A stretch of 64,000 nt of DNA, from NCBI GenBank assembly GCA_030550275.1, contig JAUQPR010000009.1, positions 33,002 through 97,001 on the forward strand, read 5' to 3'. The translations under genes and the position numbers were made by a program. Shown here piece by piece: positions 48,781-59,468 of this stretch. The stretch's first letter is position 1. Each line of letters begins with the position of its first letter. The DNA comes from Bacteroidota bacterium. Its GTDB lineage: Bacteria > Bacteroidota > Ignavibacteria > Kapaibacteriales > HRBIN21. The notes under the pieces are model-generated. The model had not been told where the DNA came from and ran no database searches. It saw only the letters and a program-made list of their open reading frames with translations.

Positions 48781-49437
48781 TTAGCTCCCTCGTTCCCTGG
48801 CAGACCGACGCTGCAACACCTCTCCACGGCAGATCCACACCTTTACTCCAATGGTGCCGTAGACTGTGTACGCCGTTGCAAAGCCGTAATCGATATCCGC
48901 CCGCAGGGTCTGCAGTGGAACCCGCCCCTGCAGGTACTGCTCCTTGCGCGACATCTCCGCACCGCCGAGCCGACCCGAGCACTTGATCCGAATCCCCTCA
49001 GCGCCCATCCGCATGGCAGCAGCAACAGCCTGCTTCATTGCCCGGCGGAAGGAGATGCGATTTTCAATCTGCTGAGCGATGTTCTCCGCCACCAACTGGG
49101 CATCCAGCTCCGGGCGCTTGATCTCGGAGATAAGCACGCGCACCTCCTTCCCGCCGGTGAGGCGGCGCAGCTCCTCCTCCAGTTGGGCAATATCGCGTCC
49201 TGAGCGCCCGATGATAACCCCCGGACGCGAGCTGTGGATGGTCACCGTAACGTTACGCCCGCTGCGCTCAATAACAATGCGCGAAACTCCCGCGTGCTTG
49301 AGCCGCTGCTTGATGTAGGAGCGCAGCGTGATGTCCTCGGCGAGCTTTTCGGCAAAGTTCTTCTCGTCAAACCAATAGGCATCCCACTCGCGGGTGATGC
49401 CCAACCGGAAGCCAATCGGGTGTGTTTTCTGCCCCAC
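48781..49437 (-). CDS. rpsC: 30S ribosomal protein S3 (GTG start)
   Basis: Small-subunit head protein with a KH domain at the mRNA entry. The conserved start (M)[18 protein letters not shown] is reached only by a GTG codon at 49437, with a GGAG site nine bases before; no ATG fits. The body has [20 protein letters not shown] and the C-terminal [20 protein letters not shown]. 218 residues. It starts 2 nt after rplV. Confidence 0.96.
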   Translation of the reverse strand: MGQKTHPIGFRLGITREWDAYWFDEKNFAEKLAEDITLRSYIKQRLKHAGVSRIVIERSGRNVTVTIHSSRPGVIIGRSGRDIAQLEEELRRLTGGKEVRVLISEIKRPELDAQLVAENIAQQIENRISFRRAMKQAVAAAMRMGAEGIRIKCSGRLGGAEMSRKEQYLQGRVPLQTLRADIDYGFATAYTVYGTIGVKVWICRGEVLQRRSARERGS

Positions 49438-49439
49438 GG

Positions 49440-49820
49440 CTATCTCCGCCCAGTTGTGGCACTTTCGACCTGCTCGCGTTGTGTTTGCACCACCAGGGTC
49501 ACATGCCCTGTGCGGCGCCGAATCCAATAGGCTCGCCCCATGGGAGCCGGGAGAATCCGCTTGAACATTGGTCCGGGGTCCACGTACGCCTTCGTGATCA
49601 CCACCTCCGCCGGGTCAACGCTGATGTTGTCCAGCTTCGCCGACAGATTCGCCAACGCCGAGCGCAGGACCTTCTCCACCGAGCGTGCCGCTCGCTTCGG
49701 CGAGAGGCGCAGGAGCGCCAGCGCCTCTGCAGCGCTCTTGCCGCGGATCAGGTCCACAACCAGCCGCAGCTTCCGAGGCGAGCAGCGGACGTATCGGGCA
49801 ATTGCACGCGCTTCGACCAT
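49440..49820 (-). CDS. rplV: 50S ribosomal protein L22
   Basis: Tunnel-lining 50S protein. The 126-residue product has [40 protein letters not shown] and the extended hairpin with [20 protein letters not shown] then TGHVTLVV. Standard length; 19 nt after rpsS. Confidence 0.97.
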   Translation of the reverse strand: MVEARAIARYVRCSPRKLRLVVDLIRGKSAAEALALLRLSPKRAARSVEKVLRSALANLSAKLDNISVDPAEVVITKAYVDPGPMFKRILPAPMGRAYWIRRRTGHVTLVVQTQREQVESATTGRR

Positions 49821-49839
49821 TGCGCTCTACGGGCTCGTG

Positions 49840-50130
49840 CTACTTGCGTGCTGCGGTTCGCTGCTCCTTCCGGTGCCCGGAGTGCCCGCGATAGGTGCGG
49901 GTGGGGGCAAATTCTCCCAGGCGATGCCCAACCATGTTCTCCGTCACGTACACCGGAATGAACTTGTTGCCGTTGTGCACGGCAAAGGTATGCCCCACGA
50001 ACTCCGGCAGAATCATCGAAGCACGCGACCAGGTCTTGATCACGCGCCGCTCTCCGGTGGCGTTGAGCTGCCGGACCTTCTCCAACAGCTTCGGATGGAC
50101 GTAGGGTCCCTTCTTGAGCGAGCGTGCCAT
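49840..50130 (-). CDS. rpsS: 30S ribosomal protein S19
   Basis: Head protein that contacts S13 and the A-site side. The ATG at 50130 ([19 protein letters not shown]) shares its A with the rplB TGA; the GTG at 50133 is rejected. The body has [40 protein letters not shown] and [20 protein letters not shown]. 96 residues. Confidence 0.97.
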   Translation of the reverse strand: MARSLKKGPYVHPKLLEKVRQLNATGERRVIKTWSRASMILPEFVGHTFAVHNGNKFIPVYVTENMVGHRLGEFAPTRTYRGHSGHRKEQRTAARK

Positions 50131-50963
50131 CACTTCCGCCGCCGCAGAATGTACTTATCGGATGGCTTGTTCTTCTTGCGTGTCTTCAAGCCCTTGGCAA
50201 GCTGCCCCCATGGAGATTCCGGATGCTGCCGCCCACCGCCGGACTTGGAGCGCCCCTCACCACCGCCGTTGGGATGGTCTACGGGGTTCATTGCCATCCC
50301 GCGCGTCTGCGGGCGAACTCCCAGCCAACGCATCCGCCCGGCTTTGCCGTACATGATGTTTTCGTGGTCGGCGTTGCTGACCCGCCCCAGTGTTGCCATG
50401 CAGCGCGACAGCACCATACGCATCTCTCCGGAGGGCAGCCGGATAATCGCATACTTGCCCTCAATGCCCATGAGCTGGGCAGCCGTGCCAGCACTCCGGA
50501 CCAACTGCCCGCCCTTGCCCGGTTTGAGCTCGATGTTGTGGATGAAGCTGCCAACCGGAATCCGGTACAGCGGCAGTGCGTTGCCTACTTTGATGTCGGC
50601 TTGCGGACCGGATTCGATGGTGTCTCCGACCTTGAGCCCTTCGGGAGCCAGGATGTAGCGGTACTCCCCATCCTCGTACTGCACCAACGCGATCCGCGCC
50701 GAGCGATTGGGGTCGTACTCGATGGTGAGCACCCGTGCGGGGACTCCGATCTTATCGCGCTTGAAGTCAATGATGCGGTAGCGCCGCTTGTGGCGTCCTC
50801 CGCGGTGGCGCGATGTGATACGCCCCAAGTTGTTTCGCCCGCCAGTGCTCTTGAGCGGCTCCAGCAGGCGCTTGAAGGGGCGGTCGGTGGTCAGCTCCTC
50901 AAAGGTGCTCACCGAGTAGAAGCGTGTGCCGGGCGTAATCGGTTTGAGAACTCGGATTCCCAT
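50130..50963 (-). CDS. rplB: 50S ribosomal protein L2
   Basis: Core 50S protein at the peptidyl-transferase centre. The 277-residue product has the N-terminal [40 protein letters not shown], the SH3-like and OB barrels, and the hallmark C-terminus with [23 protein letters not shown] sequence, here [20 protein letters not shown] (Asn replaces the usual His before GGGEG). It ends [15 protein letters not shown]. Confidence 0.97.
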   Translation of the reverse strand: MGIRVLKPITPGTRFYSVSTFEELTTDRPFKRLLEPLKSTGGRNNLGRITSRHRGGRHKRRYRIIDFKRDKIGVPARVLTIEYDPNRSARIALVQYEDGEYRYILAPEGLKVGDTIESGPQADIKVGNALPLYRIPVGSFIHNIELKPGKGGQLVRSAGTAAQLMGIEGKYAIIRLPSGEMRMVLSRCMATLGRVSNADHENIMYGKAGRMRWLGVRPQTRGMAMNPVDHPNGGGEGRSKSGGGRQHPESPWGQLAKGLKTRKKNKPSDKYILRRRK

Positions 50964-50966
50964 TGC

Positions 50967-51281
50967 TCACTCTTGCGGCGCTGTGGATGTGGCTTCGCCT
51001 TCGACCAGGTCAATGTGGTAGCCCTCTTTGAGCGTCACGTATGCCTTCTTGCGCAACGGGAGCCGCCCCTCGATGCGGTGCCCGCGGACAAAGCGCACTC
51101 GCCGCTTCCCCTTGATGCGGACCGTGCGGACGCTTTCAACTTTGACCTCGAAGAGCTGCTCGATGGCTTGCTTGATTTGAATCTTGTTGGCGCGCGGGTC
51201 TACCTCGAAGACATACTGCCGCTGGGCGCCCAATTTGAGCGCCTTCTCCGTGATGATCGGGCGCTTAATGATCTGCCACAT
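50967..51281 (-). CDS. rplW: 50S ribosomal protein L23
   Basis: Tunnel-exit protein that docks trigger factor and SRP. The ATG at 51281 ([20 protein letters not shown]) gives 104 residues; the body has YVFEVDPRANKIQIKQAIEQ, LFEVKVESVRTVRIKGKRRV and LPLRKKAYVTLKEG. It overlaps rplD by 17 nt. Confidence 0.96.
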   Translation of the reverse strand: MWQIIKRPIITEKALKLGAQRQYVFEVDPRANKIQIKQAIEQLFEVKVESVRTVRIKGKRRVRFVRGHRIEGRLPLRKKAYVTLKEGYHIDLVEGEATSTAPQE

Positions 51282-51915
51282 GGCTCCCCACTCCGCGCAC
51301 TGCTGCAACCAACGGCTCGATGGCGCCTTGAAAGAGCAGCACCTTCTGGTGGTTGAGAATGTCGTATGCGGAGACCTTGTCCGCCAGCATCGTCCTCACA
51401 TTCGGCAAGTTGCGCGCCGAGTAGATGATGGTCTCATCCGGCTGCGGGAGCAGGATAAGGGTCTTCCGCTCCAGGAGCTGCAGGTTCCGCAGGACTTCGA
51501 CCATGAGGCGCGTTTTGATGCGCTCGAGTGTGAAGTCCTGCACCACCATCAAGTTCCCCTCGCGCAGCCGGAGCGAGAGGGCGGACTTGCGCGCCAGGCG
51601 CTTGACCTTCTTGGGGAGCTCGATGGTGTAATCGCGCGGACGGGGTCCATGCACCTTGCCTCCACCAACCCAAATCGGCGAGCGGATGGAGCCGTGGCGC
51701 GCCCGCCCGGTCCCCTTCTGCGGCCATGGCTTACGCCCGCCACCGCGGACCTCGGCGCGTGTCTTGACCTTGTGCGTCCCCTGGCGGTGATTCGCCAGGT
51801 ACGCTCGCACCGCCAAGTACATCGCATGCTCGTGCGGCTCAATCCCAAAGACGTCATCGGGCAGCTCAACCTGCCCGACGACCACGCCCTCTTTGCTCCA
51901 CAGGTCTACCAGCAT
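51265..51915 (-). CDS. rplD: 50S ribosomal protein L4
   Basis: Tunnel protein and, in other bacteria, an S10-operon regulator. The ATG at 51915 ([20 protein letters not shown]) gives 216 residues with the tunnel loop [39 protein letters not shown] and the C-terminal Rossmann-like part ([20 protein letters not shown]). It starts 7 nt after rplC. Confidence 0.96.
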   Translation of the reverse strand: MLVDLWSKEGVVVGQVELPDDVFGIEPHEHAMYLAVRAYLANHRQGTHKVKTRAEVRGGGRKPWPQKGTGRARHGSIRSPIWVGGGKVHGPRPRDYTIELPKKVKRLARKSALSLRLREGNLMVVQDFTLERIKTRLMVEVLRNLQLLERKTLILLPQPDETIIYSARNLPNVRTMLADKVSAYDILNHQKVLLFQGAIEPLVAAVRGVGSHVADH

Positions 51916-51922
51916 CGTTGCC

Positions 51923-52543
51923 TCAGAGCTTGACGATTTCCACAAGTCCGTTGACCGGACCTGGCACAGCGCCCTTGACCAGGAGCAGATTCTGCTCGGG
52001 CAGGACCTTGAGCACCTCCAAATTCCGCACCGTCACCCGCCGATTGCCCATGTGCCCTGCCATGCGTAACCCTTTGAAGGAGCGCGAGGGGAAGGAGGAG
52101 GACCCCACCGAACCCGGCGCCCGCGTGCGATCGGACTGCCCGTGCGTGGTCATCCCAACCCCTGCAAAGCCATGGCGTTTGACCACGCCCTGGAAGCCGC
52201 GCCCTTTGCTGATGCCGGAGACCTTGACTCGGTCCCCCGGAGCAAACAGCTCGACCGTGAGCATCTGCCCCTGGCTGAATTCGGCGGCGCGGACACGGAA
52301 CTCCCGGAGGTAGCGCATCGGAGCCACCCCCGCCCGGGCAAAGTGCCCGCGGAGCGGCTTATTAACCTTGCGCTCCGGTATCGGCTCGAAGCCGATTTGG
52401 ATTGCCTCATACCCATCCCGCTCAAGGGTACGGACCTGGACCACCGGGCACGGTCCCGCTTCGAGCACCGTACACGCAACTGCCCGCCCATCGGGCAGGT
52501 ACAGTTGGGTCATCCCGAGCTTCCTTCCCAACAGCACGCTCAT
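51923..52543 (-). CDS. rplC: 50S ribosomal protein L3
   Basis: Early assembly 50S protein near the catalytic centre. The 206-residue product starts [20 protein letters not shown] and has the central loop [40 protein letters not shown] and [20 protein letters not shown]. Six nt separate it from rpsJ. Confidence 0.97.
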   Translation of the reverse strand: MSVLLGRKLGMTQLYLPDGRAVACTVLEAGPCPVVQVRTLERDGYEAIQIGFEPIPERKVNKPLRGHFARAGVAPMRYLREFRVRAAEFSQGQMLTVELFAPGDRVKVSGISKGRGFQGVVKRHGFAGVGMTTHGQSDRTRAPGSVGSSSFPSRSFKGLRMAGHMGNRRVTVRNLEVLKVLPEQNLLLVKGAVPGPVNGLVEIVKL

Positions 52544-52549
52544 GACGTC

Positions 52550-52852
52550 CTACACTTTGACTTCGACGTCCACCCCTGCGGGCAACTCCAGGCGCATGAG
52601 CGCCTCGATAGTCCGCTGCGACGAGGTGTAGATATCGATGAGGCGCTTGTGCACCCGAATCTCAAACTGCTCCTGCGACTCTTTGTCAATGTGCGGAGAG
52701 CGATTCACGCTGAACAGCGTCCGCTCCGTCGGCAGCGGGATCGGACCGGAGACGACCGCTCCCGTCTGCTTGACCGTGCGGACAATCCGTTCCGCCGAGC
52801 GCTCAATGAGCACGTGGTCGTACGACTTGAGCTTGATCCGTATGCGCTGCAT
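52550..52852 (-). CDS. rpsJ: 30S ribosomal protein S10
   Basis: Head protein and NusB partner in antitermination. The ATG at 52852 ([20 protein letters not shown]) gives 100 residues with [39 protein letters not shown] and the ending [11 protein letters not shown]. It follows tuf by 39 nt with no clear promoter octamer, so it probably reads through from the str genes. Confidence 0.97.
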   Translation of the reverse strand: MQRIRIKLKSYDHVLIERSAERIVRTVKQTGAVVSGPIPLPTERTLFSVNRSPHIDKESQEQFEIRVHKRLIDIYTSSQRTIEALMRLELPAGVDVEVKV

Positions 52853-52891
52853 CGCTCTCCGCACCACGCAGACAAGCCAACATACTGAGCA

Positions 52892-54100
52892 CTACTCCAG
52901 AATCTTCGTCACAACCCCGGCGCCCACGGTCCGACCGCCCTCGCGAATAGCAAAGCGCAATCCCTCCTCCATCGCCACCGGGCTGATGAGCTCCACCTGC
53001 ATCCCATCAACGTTATCTCCGGGCATCACCATCTCCACCCCCGGAGGCAACTGAATGGTCCCGGTGACGTCGGTCGTCCGGAAGTAGAACTGCGGGCGGT
53101 AGCCGCTGAAGAAGGGCGTATGGCGCCCACCCTCCTCCTTGGTGAGCACGTACACCTGCGCCAGGAATTTGTGGTGAGGCGTGATCGAGCCGGGCTTAGC
53201 AACGACCATCCCGCGCTCGACCTCATCCTTGTCGATGCCGCGCAGGAGCAACCCGACATTGTCACCGGCTTGCCCTTCATCGAGGATCTTGCGGAACATC
53301 TCGATGCCCGTTACCACGGTCTTCTTGTGCATTCCGAAGCCGATGACCTCGACCTCATCGTTGAGCCGGACCACTCCGCGCTCGATACGTCCGGTCACAA
53401 CCGTTCCGCGCCCGGTAATCGAGAACACGTCCTCGATCGGCATCAGGAAGGGCTTATCGATCTCGCGCTGCGGCAAGGGGATGTAGTTATCCAGGGCATC
53501 GAGCAGCTCCCAGATGCACTGGAAACGCGGATCGTCGGGTCCGGCGTTGGGATCCAACCCCGCCTCCATCGCCTTCAGTGCCGAACCCCGAATCACCGGC
53601 ACCTCATCGCCGGGGAAGCCGTACTTGCTCAGCAGCTCGCGCACCTCCAGCTCCACCAGGTCAACGAGCTCCGGATCTGCCGCGTCAACCTTGTTGAGGA
53701 AGACCACGATGGCGGGCACCCCAACCTGGCGCGCCAGCAGAATGTGCTCCCGCGTCTGTGGCATTGGACCGTCGGTGGCTGCCACGACCAGGATTGCCCC
53801 ATCCATCTGGGCTGCTCCGGTAATCATGTTCTTGATGTAGTCGGCGTGCCCCGGGCAATCCACGTGCGCGTAGTGGCGCTTCTCGGTCTGGTACTCCACG
53901 TGCGCGGTGTTGATGGTGATGCCGCGCATGCGCTCCTCCGGAGCATTGTCAATGGACTCAAAGGTCCGAGGCTGCGCCAGCCCCTTGCGTGCCAGCGCCA
54001 TGGTGATCGCCGCCGTCAGGGTCGTCTTGCCGTGGTCGACGTGCCCAATCGTGCCAACGTTGACGTGCGGCTTTGTGCGTTCGAATTTCTCCTTCGCCAT
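52892..54100 (-). CDS. tuf: Elongation factor Tu
   Basis: GTPase that delivers aminoacyl-tRNA to the ribosome. The 402-residue product has G1 [16 protein letters not shown]2 [17 protein letters not shown]3 [13 protein letters not shown]4 LNKVD and G5 SALKA, then domains 2 and 3 with [14 protein letters not shown] and [18 protein letters not shown]. The switch I segment reads PEERMRGIT rather than PEEKARGIT. It lies between fusA and rpsJ, the Chlorobi-like arrangement. A single tuf copy is visible here. Confidence 0.98.
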   Translation of the reverse strand: MAKEKFERTKPHVNVGTIGHVDHGKTTLTAAITMALARKGLAQPRTFESIDNAPEERMRGITINTAHVEYQTEKRHYAHVDCPGHADYIKNMITGAAQMDGAILVVAATDGPMPQTREHILLARQVGVPAIVVFLNKVDAADPELVDLVELEVRELLSKYGFPGDEVPVIRGSALKAMEAGLDPNAGPDDPRFQCIWELLDALDNYIPLPQREIDKPFLMPIEDVFSITGRGTVVTGRIERGVVRLNDEVEVIGFGMHKKTVVTGIEMFRKILDEGQAGDNVGLLLRGIDKDEVERGMVVAKPGSITPHHKFLAQVYVLTKEEGGRHTPFFSGYRPQFYFRTTDVTGTIQLPPGVEMVMPGDNVDGMQVELISPVAMEEGLRFAIREGGRTVGAGVVTKILE

Positions 54101-54135
54101 TGTGCAACCTGATAAGTTTGACCTACCACCACTGC

Positions 54136-56229
54136 TTATGCAACAGCGACCTTCTCGCTCGCGGCAGCCCGGCTGGCTCCCACCGGCTCGTAGTGCGAGA
54201 AGATCATCGTATACGCTCCACGACCTTGCGTGAGCGAACGCAGTTGCGTGACGTAGTTGAACATCTCCGCCAGCGGCACCAGCGCCCGTACGCTGTACAT
54301 CAACCCATCCTGCTGGATGCTCTCGATGCGCCCTCGGCGGGCATTGAGGTCTGCGATCACCTCGCCCAGCGCCTCCTCCGGTGTGACAACCTCCACGGCA
54401 AAGATAGGTTCCAGCAAGACGGGGCGGGCGCGAGCAACACCTTCGCGGAAGGCAATCGCCGCGGCGGCCTGGTAATCCACCTCCGTAGATTCGCCCTCGT
54501 GGTAACTCCCATCCACCAGGCGGACCAGCACATCCACCATCGGGTAGCCCGCCACAGGTCCTGCCGAAGCGGCGTCCCGAACCGCTTGTTCGATCGCAGG
54601 CAGAAACGCCGTCGGAATCACCGGCTGGCTCAAGGCGTTCTCGAAGCGGATTCCGCTGGAGCGCTCTCCCGGCACCAACTCCAGTACCACATGCCCGTAG
54701 TGGGCGTATCCGCCTCCGCCCTGCGCCGGGCGCACAAACTTGCCCTCCTGGCGCACCGTCTGCGTGATGGTCTCCCGATAGCTCACCTGAGGACGCCCCA
54801 CTTTGGTCGGCACGCCAAATTCGCGCCGGAGCCGGTCCACCACGATCTCCAAATGCAGCTCCCCGACGCCACTGATGAGAATCTGTCCCGTCTCCTCATC
54901 GAAGCGGTACTGGAACGTGGGATCCTCGTCCGCAATGCGCTGGAGCGCTTCCAGAAGCCGCTCCTGGTCGGCAGCGCTGACGGCTTCCACTGCTTGATTG
55001 ATGACGGGCTGGGTAAACTGTATGGGCTCGAACACAATCGGTGCCTCGCTTGCACAGAGGGTATCGCCCGTGCGCGTGAACCGCAAACCGGGAATGGCGA
55101 TGATATCGCCTGCGCGCGCTTCGGCAAGCTCTTCGCGACGATTTGCGTACATCCGCAACAGCTTCGTCACGCGCTCGCGCTTGCCGACAGCCGGGTTGAG
55201 CAGGACATCCCCTTGCCGTACCACCCCGGAGTAAAGCCGCACAAAGGTCAGCCGCCCGACGAAGGGATCGCTCAACACCTTGAACGCCAAGCCCGCCACC
55301 GGAGCATCATCTGCGGGGAAGCGCTCGATGCGCTCGCCCTGCGCTTCGCCAACTCCGTATCCCACAACCGGAGCAACATCGAGCGGCGAAGGCAGATACT
55401 CCACAATGGCGTCCAGGAGAAGCTGCACACCGATATTGCGCAGCGAAGAGCCACAGCAGACCGGAACCAACTGACGGGCAATCGTTGCTCGGCGCAATGC
55501 TGCCTTGAGCTCCTCGACGGTAGGCTCCTCTCCGGCAAGGTAGCGCTCCAGCAGCCGGTCGTCGGTCTCCACAACCGCTTCGATGAGCGCCCGCCGGTAG
55601 GACTCCAGCTGCTCCTCGTAGCGCTGTGGCACAGCAATTCGCTCGTAGCGGGCGCCCTGTGTCTCTTGATCGAACACGTACGCACAGCGCTCCAGCACAT
55701 CGATCACCCCTGCGAACTCCTCCCCTTGCCCCATCGGGAGGTGGATTGCCACTGGGCGCGCCCGGAGCCGCTCGCGCATCATCGAGAGCACGCGCTCGAA
55801 ATTCGCCCCCACGCGGTCCAGCTTGTTGACATAGGCAATCCGCGGCACACGGTAGCGGTCTGCCTGATACCAGACTGCCTCCGACTGCGGTTGCACTCCG
55901 GCAACCCCACAGAAGAGCGCTACCGCTCCATCGAGCACGCGCAGCGAGCGCTGTACCTCAGCGGTGAAGTCCACATGCCCCGGGGTATCGATGATGTTGA
56001 TCTGGTGCTCGCGCCACAGGCAGGTCGTTGCCGCCGAGGTAATCGTGATCCCGCGCTCCTTCTCCTGCTGCATGTAGTCCATAAATGCGGTCCCCTCGTC
56101 CACCTCGCCCATACGGTGGATGAGCCCCGTATAGTAGAGGATGCGCTCCGTGGTCGTGGTCTTGCCGGCATCGATATGGGCAACGATGCCGATGTTCCGG
56201 AGCCGCTCTATGGGGACCAACCTGGACAT
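54136..56229 (-). CDS. fusA: Elongation factor G, canonical str-operon copy
   Basis: Translocation GTPase. The 697-residue product has G1 [21 protein letters not shown]2 [14 protein letters not shown]3 [15 protein letters not shown]4 YVNKLDR, domains II-V with [19 protein letters not shown] and the C-terminal [19 protein letters not shown]. It sits in the classical rpsL-rpsG-fusA-tuf order. Compared with the second EF-G upstream, its G-domain keeps the ordinary bacterial [20 protein letters not shown] segment, so it is the likely general EF-G, or the recycling partner if the two have divided the work. Confidence 0.96.
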   Translation of the reverse strand: MSRLVPIERLRNIGIVAHIDAGKTTTTERILYYTGLIHRMGEVDEGTAFMDYMQQEKERGITITSAATTCLWREHQINIIDTPGHVDFTAEVQRSLRVLDGAVALFCGVAGVQPQSEAVWYQADRYRVPRIAYVNKLDRVGANFERVLSMMRERLRARPVAIHLPMGQGEEFAGVIDVLERCAYVFDQETQGARYERIAVPQRYEEQLESYRRALIEAVVETDDRLLERYLAGEEPTVEELKAALRRATIARQLVPVCCGSSLRNIGVQLLLDAIVEYLPSPLDVAPVVGYGVGEAQGERIERFPADDAPVAGLAFKVLSDPFVGRLTFVRLYSGVVRQGDVLLNPAVGKRERVTKLLRMYANRREELAEARAGDIIAIPGLRFTRTGDTLCASEAPIVFEPIQFTQPVINQAVEAVSAADQERLLEALQRIADEDPTFQYRFDEETGQILISGVGELHLEIVVDRLRREFGVPTKVGRPQVSYRETITQTVRQEGKFVRPAQGGGGYAHYGHVVLELVPGERSSGIRFENALSQPVIPTAFLPAIEQAVRDAASAGPVAGYPMVDVLVRLVDGSYHEGESTEVDYQAAAAIAFREGVARARPVLLEPIFAVEVVTPEEALGEVIADLNARRGRIESIQQDGLMYSVRALVPLAEMFNYVTQLRSLTQGRGAYTMIFSHYEPVGASRAAASEKVAVA

Positions 56230-56241
56230 CCCTGCACTGCC

Positions 56242-56709
56242 TTACCAGCGATAGTGTGCAAAGGCACGGTTGGCTTCTGCCATACGATGGACTTCGTCGC
56301 GCTTGCGGACTGCACCGCCTTCGCCGTTTGCAGCAGCGATGAGCTCGGCAGCCAATTTGAGCGCCATGGACTTATCGCGGCGCTCTCGGGCGTACTGCTT
56401 GATCCAGCGCATCGCCAGGGCAATGCGCCGATCCTCGCGCACCTCCATGGGAATCTGGTAGTTCGCCCCGCCGATTCGGCGCGAACGCACCTCCACAACT
56501 GGGGCAACATTGGAGATGGCTTTGCGGAAGACCTCCAGCGGATCCTGCTTCGTCCGCTGCTGGATAATCTCGAACGCCTCGTAAACGATGCGCCGGGCAA
56601 TGCTCTTTTTGCCGTCGCGCATGATGACGTTGATGAACTTCGCCACCATCGTATCCCCGTAGCGGGGATCCGGGTCAATCGGGCGCTTCTCTGCTCGGCG
56701 TCGGCGCAT
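56242..56709 (-). CDS. rpsG: 30S ribosomal protein S7
   Basis: Head protein that nucleates 30S 3'-domain assembly. The 155-residue product starts [20 protein letters not shown] and has [39 protein letters not shown] and ending [14 protein letters not shown]. Normal length; 8 nt after rpsL and 12 nt before fusA. Confidence 0.97.
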   Translation of the reverse strand: MRRRRAEKRPIDPDPRYGDTMVAKFINVIMRDGKKSIARRIVYEAFEIIQQRTKQDPLEVFRKAISNVAPVVEVRSRRIGGANYQIPMEVREDRRIALAMRWIKQYARERRDKSMALKLAAELIAAANGEGGAVRKRDEVHRMAEANRAFAHYRW

Positions 56710-56717
56710 GACAGTCC

Positions 56718-57104
56718 TTACCGCGCTGTTGCAGTCTTGGGTCGTTTCGTTCCATACTTCGAGCGTCCTTGGCGCCGCCCCTCAACTCCCTGGGCATCGA
56801 GCGCGCCGCGGACGATGTGGTAACGCACCCCGGGCAGGTCCTTGACCCGACCTCCACGGACCAGCACGATGGAGTGCTCCTGCAGGTTATGCCCCTCTCC
56901 GGGGATGTAGGCAATCACCTCAATGCCGTTACTGAGCCGGACCTTTGCGACCTTCCGCAGTGCCGAGTTCGGCTTCTTGGGAGTCGTCGTGTACACGCGC
57001 ACGCACACCCCGCGCTTCTGCGGGCACCCCTGCAATGCGGGGGACTTGCTCCGCTTGCGCACCTTCTCGCGTCCCAGCCGGATCAGTTGCTGAATGGTCG
57101 GCAC
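56718..57104 (-). CDS. rpsL: 30S ribosomal protein S12 (GTG start)
   Basis: Decoding-site protein. The 128-residue product starts at a GTG ([19 protein letters not shown]) with a GGAG site upstream. The accuracy loops are present: [17 protein letters not shown] with the streptomycin-site Lys, and [21 protein letters not shown] tail KYGTKRPK follows as usual. It is the first gene of the str operon; a TAAATTTG octamer lies 37 nt upstream. Confidence 0.97.
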   Translation of the reverse strand: MPTIQQLIRLGREKVRKRSKSPALQGCPQKRGVCVRVYTTTPKKPNSALRKVAKVRLSNGIEVIAYIPGEGHNLQEHSIVLVRGGRVKDLPGVRYHIVRGALDAQGVEGRRQGRSKYGTKRPKTATAR

Positions 57105-57141
57105 GGCGACTTCTCCGTCTTTGGAACTGCACAGCAGCTTG

Positions 57142-57149
57142 CAAATTTA
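57142..57149 (-). promoter_or_regulatory. Bacteroidetes-type -7 promoter element for the rpsL superoperon
   Basis: Minus-strand TAAATTTG followed by CAAGC, in the 71-nt gap between the second EF-G gene and rpsL, ending 37 nt before the rpsL GTG. It is the only octamer of this kind seen in front of the 18-kb ribosomal run, so it may drive much of it. Confidence 0.65.
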
Positions 57150-57175
57150 CGGCGTTTTCCAGACCCTGAGCCGAA

Positions 57176-59275
57176 TCAGGCGGTCTTCTCTGCCAAGCGT
57201 CGGCGCTGGTACTCCTGGATGAGCTGCTCCTGCACCGGACGAGGCACCGGGGCATAGCGCAGGAACTCCAGCGTGAATTCTCCTTTGCCCTGCGTGGCGC
57301 TGCGGAGCTCGGTCGAATACCCAAACATCTCCGCCAACGGCACCTCGGCTTCGATCACCACGTAATTGGCATCCAGCGTGGTGCTCACGATGACACCCCG
57401 GCGCTGGTTGATCTGCCCGATGACAGCACCCTGGAACTCCTCCGGTACCGCCACCTCCAGTTTCATGATGGGCTCCAGAATAATGGGCGCTGCCCGCAGG
57501 TATGCCTCTCGGAACGCAGCCATCGAAGCGATCTTGAACGCCAGCTCCGAGGAGTCCACCGGGTGAGTCTGCCCATCGTTGAGGACAACACGGACGCCGA
57601 CGACCGGCTTTCCAATGAGCAGCCCACGCTGCATCGCCTCCTGGAATCCCTTATCGCACGCAGGGATGAACTCCCGCGCAATGGCACCGCCGACAACTTG
57701 GTCCACGAACTCGTAGGTCTCCCCGCTCTGCGGTGGCAACGGCTCAATGTAGCCGGCTACCCGCGCAAACTGCCCTGCACCACCGGTCTGCTTCTTGTGC
57801 AGGTAGTTGAACTCGGCGCGCTGGGTGATGGTCTCGCGATACGCAACTTGCGGACGTCCGACCTCAACTTCGCAATCGTACTCTCGGCGCAGCCGCTCCA
57901 GATATACTTCCAGGTGCAGCTCGCCCATCCCCTTGATGACGGTCTGCCCGCTCTCCTCATCGCGCGCGACGTGGAAGGTCGGATCCTCCCGCATGAAGCG
58001 ATGGAGCGCCTTGGCAAAATTGGCTTGCTTGTTGCGGTCCTTGGGGGCAATTGCCAACTCGATGACGGGCGAGGGGACGTAGATGGAGCCGAGTATCACG
58101 TCGAGCTGCCCATCTGTGAGCGTATCCCCGCTGGAGCACTCTACGCCGAAGAGGGCAACAATATCGCCAGCAGCGGCGATCTCGATATCGTGGAGCTCAT
58201 CGGCATGGATGCGCCCGATGCGCGGGACACGGACTCGCCGCCCCGTGTTGACGTTGACGATGGTATCGCCCTTCCGCAGTGTCCCCTGGTAGATGCGCAC
58301 GTAGGTGAGCTGCCCGTACCGCCCATCCTCCAGCTTGAACGCCAGGGCAACCAGTGGCAACGAGGGATCGGCGCTCAACTGTACAGTCGTGCCATTGCCG
58401 TCGCGGCGGTACGCCTCGTAGGTTACCTCAGCAGGGCTGGGCAGGAAGGCACAGACGCCATCCAGCAAGGGCTGCACCCCCTTGTTCGTTTTTGCCGAAC
58501 CCACGTAGACCGGCACCAACTGGCGCGCGATCGTGGCGCGGCGGAGAGCCGCCATAAGCTCCTCAAGCGGAATCTCCTCATCGGCAAGGTACTTCTCGGC
58601 AATGGCATCGTCAACCTCGGCCACCGTTTCGATGAGCTGCTGGCGCCGGCGCTGGGCTTCCGGCAACAACTCAGAGGGGATCTCGTACTCCACGACGTGC
58701 TCGCCGTTGCTGCCCTCAAACGCCAGCGCGCGCATCCTCAGCAAGTCAATAACCCCTCGGAATTCCGACTCCAGCCCAATCGGCATGGTAATCAGCGCCG
58801 GCACAATGCGCAGCTTCTCGCGCAACTGCTGAAGCACCTTATCTGGATTTGCCCCGAAGCGATCCAGCTTATTGATGAACGCCAGGCGTGGCACGCCGTA
58901 GCGCCGCATCTGCCGGTCAACGGTGATGGTCTGGCTCTGCACACCAGCAACACCGCACAGCACCAGTATTGCTCCATCCAGAACGCGGAGTGCCCGCTCG
59001 ACCTCTACGGTGAAGTCCACGTGCCCAGGGGTATCAATCAAGTTGATGTGGTATCCCTTCCAGGCGCAGTACGTTGCCGCCGCCTGGATGGTGATGCCCT
59101 TCTCCCGCTCCAGCTCCATGTAGTCCAGCGTTGGACCTGCGCCGGTCTTGCTCCGCACCTCCTCGATCCGGTGGATGCGCCCTGTGTAGTACAGGATGCG
59201 CTCGCTGAGCGTAGTCTTCCCCGAGTCGATGTGTGCGGAGATTCCGATGTTACGGATTCGGGCAATCTCCAGCAT
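57176..59275 (-). CDS. Second elongation factor G, mitochondrial EFG1/spdEFG-like
   Basis: A complete 699-residue EF-G with intact G1 GISAHIDSGKTTLSERILYY, G2 EKGITIQAAATYC, G3 [14 protein letters not shown] and G4 FINKLDRFG, plus VKG-type domain III and IV sequence (IKGMGELHLEVYLERLRREY, QTGGAGQFARVAGYIEP). The G-domain segments HIDSGKT, EVRSKTGAGPTLDYMELERE and VDRQMRRYGVPRLAFINK resemble mitochondrial EFG1 and the bacterial spdEFG group, unlike the neighbouring fusA product. In mitochondria and spirochaetes two EF-Gs divide translocation and ribosome recycling; a similar split is an inference here. Start 59275 (MLEIARIRNIGIS) is preferred; ATG 59305 and TTG 59329 are upstream alternatives. 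Confidence 0.9.
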   Translation of the reverse strand: MLEIARIRNIGISAHIDSGKTTLSERILYYTGRIHRIEEVRSKTGAGPTLDYMELEREKGITIQAAATYCAWKGYHINLIDTPGHVDFTVEVERALRVLDGAILVLCGVAGVQSQTITVDRQMRRYGVPRLAFINKLDRFGANPDKVLQQLREKLRIVPALITMPIGLESEFRGVIDLLRMRALAFEGSNGEHVVEYEIPSELLPEAQRRRQQLIETVAEVDDAIAEKYLADEEIPLEELMAALRRATIARQLVPVYVGSAKTNKGVQPLLDGVCAFLPSPAEVTYEAYRRDGNGTTVQLSADPSLPLVALAFKLEDGRYGQLTYVRIYQGTLRKGDTIVNVNTGRRVRVPRIGRIHADELHDIEIAAAGDIVALFGVECSSGDTLTDGQLDVILGSIYVPSPVIELAIAPKDRNKQANFAKALHRFMREDPTFHVARDEESGQTVIKGMGELHLEVYLERLRREYDCEVEVGRPQVAYRETITQRAEFNYLHKKQTGGAGQFARVAGYIEPLPPQSGETYEFVDQVVGGAIAREFIPACDKGFQEAMQRGLLIGKPVVGVRVVLNDGQTHPVDSSELAFKIASMAAFREAYLRAAPIILEPIMKLEVAVPEEFQGAVIGQINQRRGVIVSTTLDANYVVIEAEVPLAEMFGYSTELRSATQGKGEFTLEFLRYAPVPRPVQEQLIQEYQRRRLAEKTA

Positions 59276-59344
59276 CGCTTTCCCAGAGACTCCGTTGCCA
59301 ATCATGGGGCGACCTATGACGTAACTCAACCCAAAAGCAAGCTA

Positions 59345-59352
59345 CAAATTTA
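59345..59352 (-). promoter_or_regulatory. Bacteroidetes-type -7 promoter element for the second EF-G gene
   Basis: Minus-strand TAAATTTG, identical to the rpsL element, ending 69 nt before the preferred EF-G start (39 nt before ATG 59305). It is the last such element before the reductase operon. Confidence 0.6.
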
Positions 59353-59468
59353 GCAACTCCCAAGCATCCACTTGCCTACCCCAGTTCAGGGGAAGGGACG
59401 AGCATCGTCACTCCCAACCGCAGTTTCTCGGTGTAGCTTGCGCCTCGGAGCCAAAGCGAGGAAGGACC

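Noticed and set aside
54113..54120. A plus-strand TAAGTTTG between tuf and fusA that fits the promoter octamer
   Set aside because: It points antisense into fusA with no plus-strand gene to serve, so it is probably chance.
54073..56823. A 916-codon open frame on the plus strand opposite fusA and rpsG
   Set aside because: It mirrors the GC-rich codon pattern of the real genes, shows no recognisable domain and covers highly conserved genes; the same applies to the plus-strand frame opposite the second EF-G and the long minus-strand frame opposite the pseudo-kinase.
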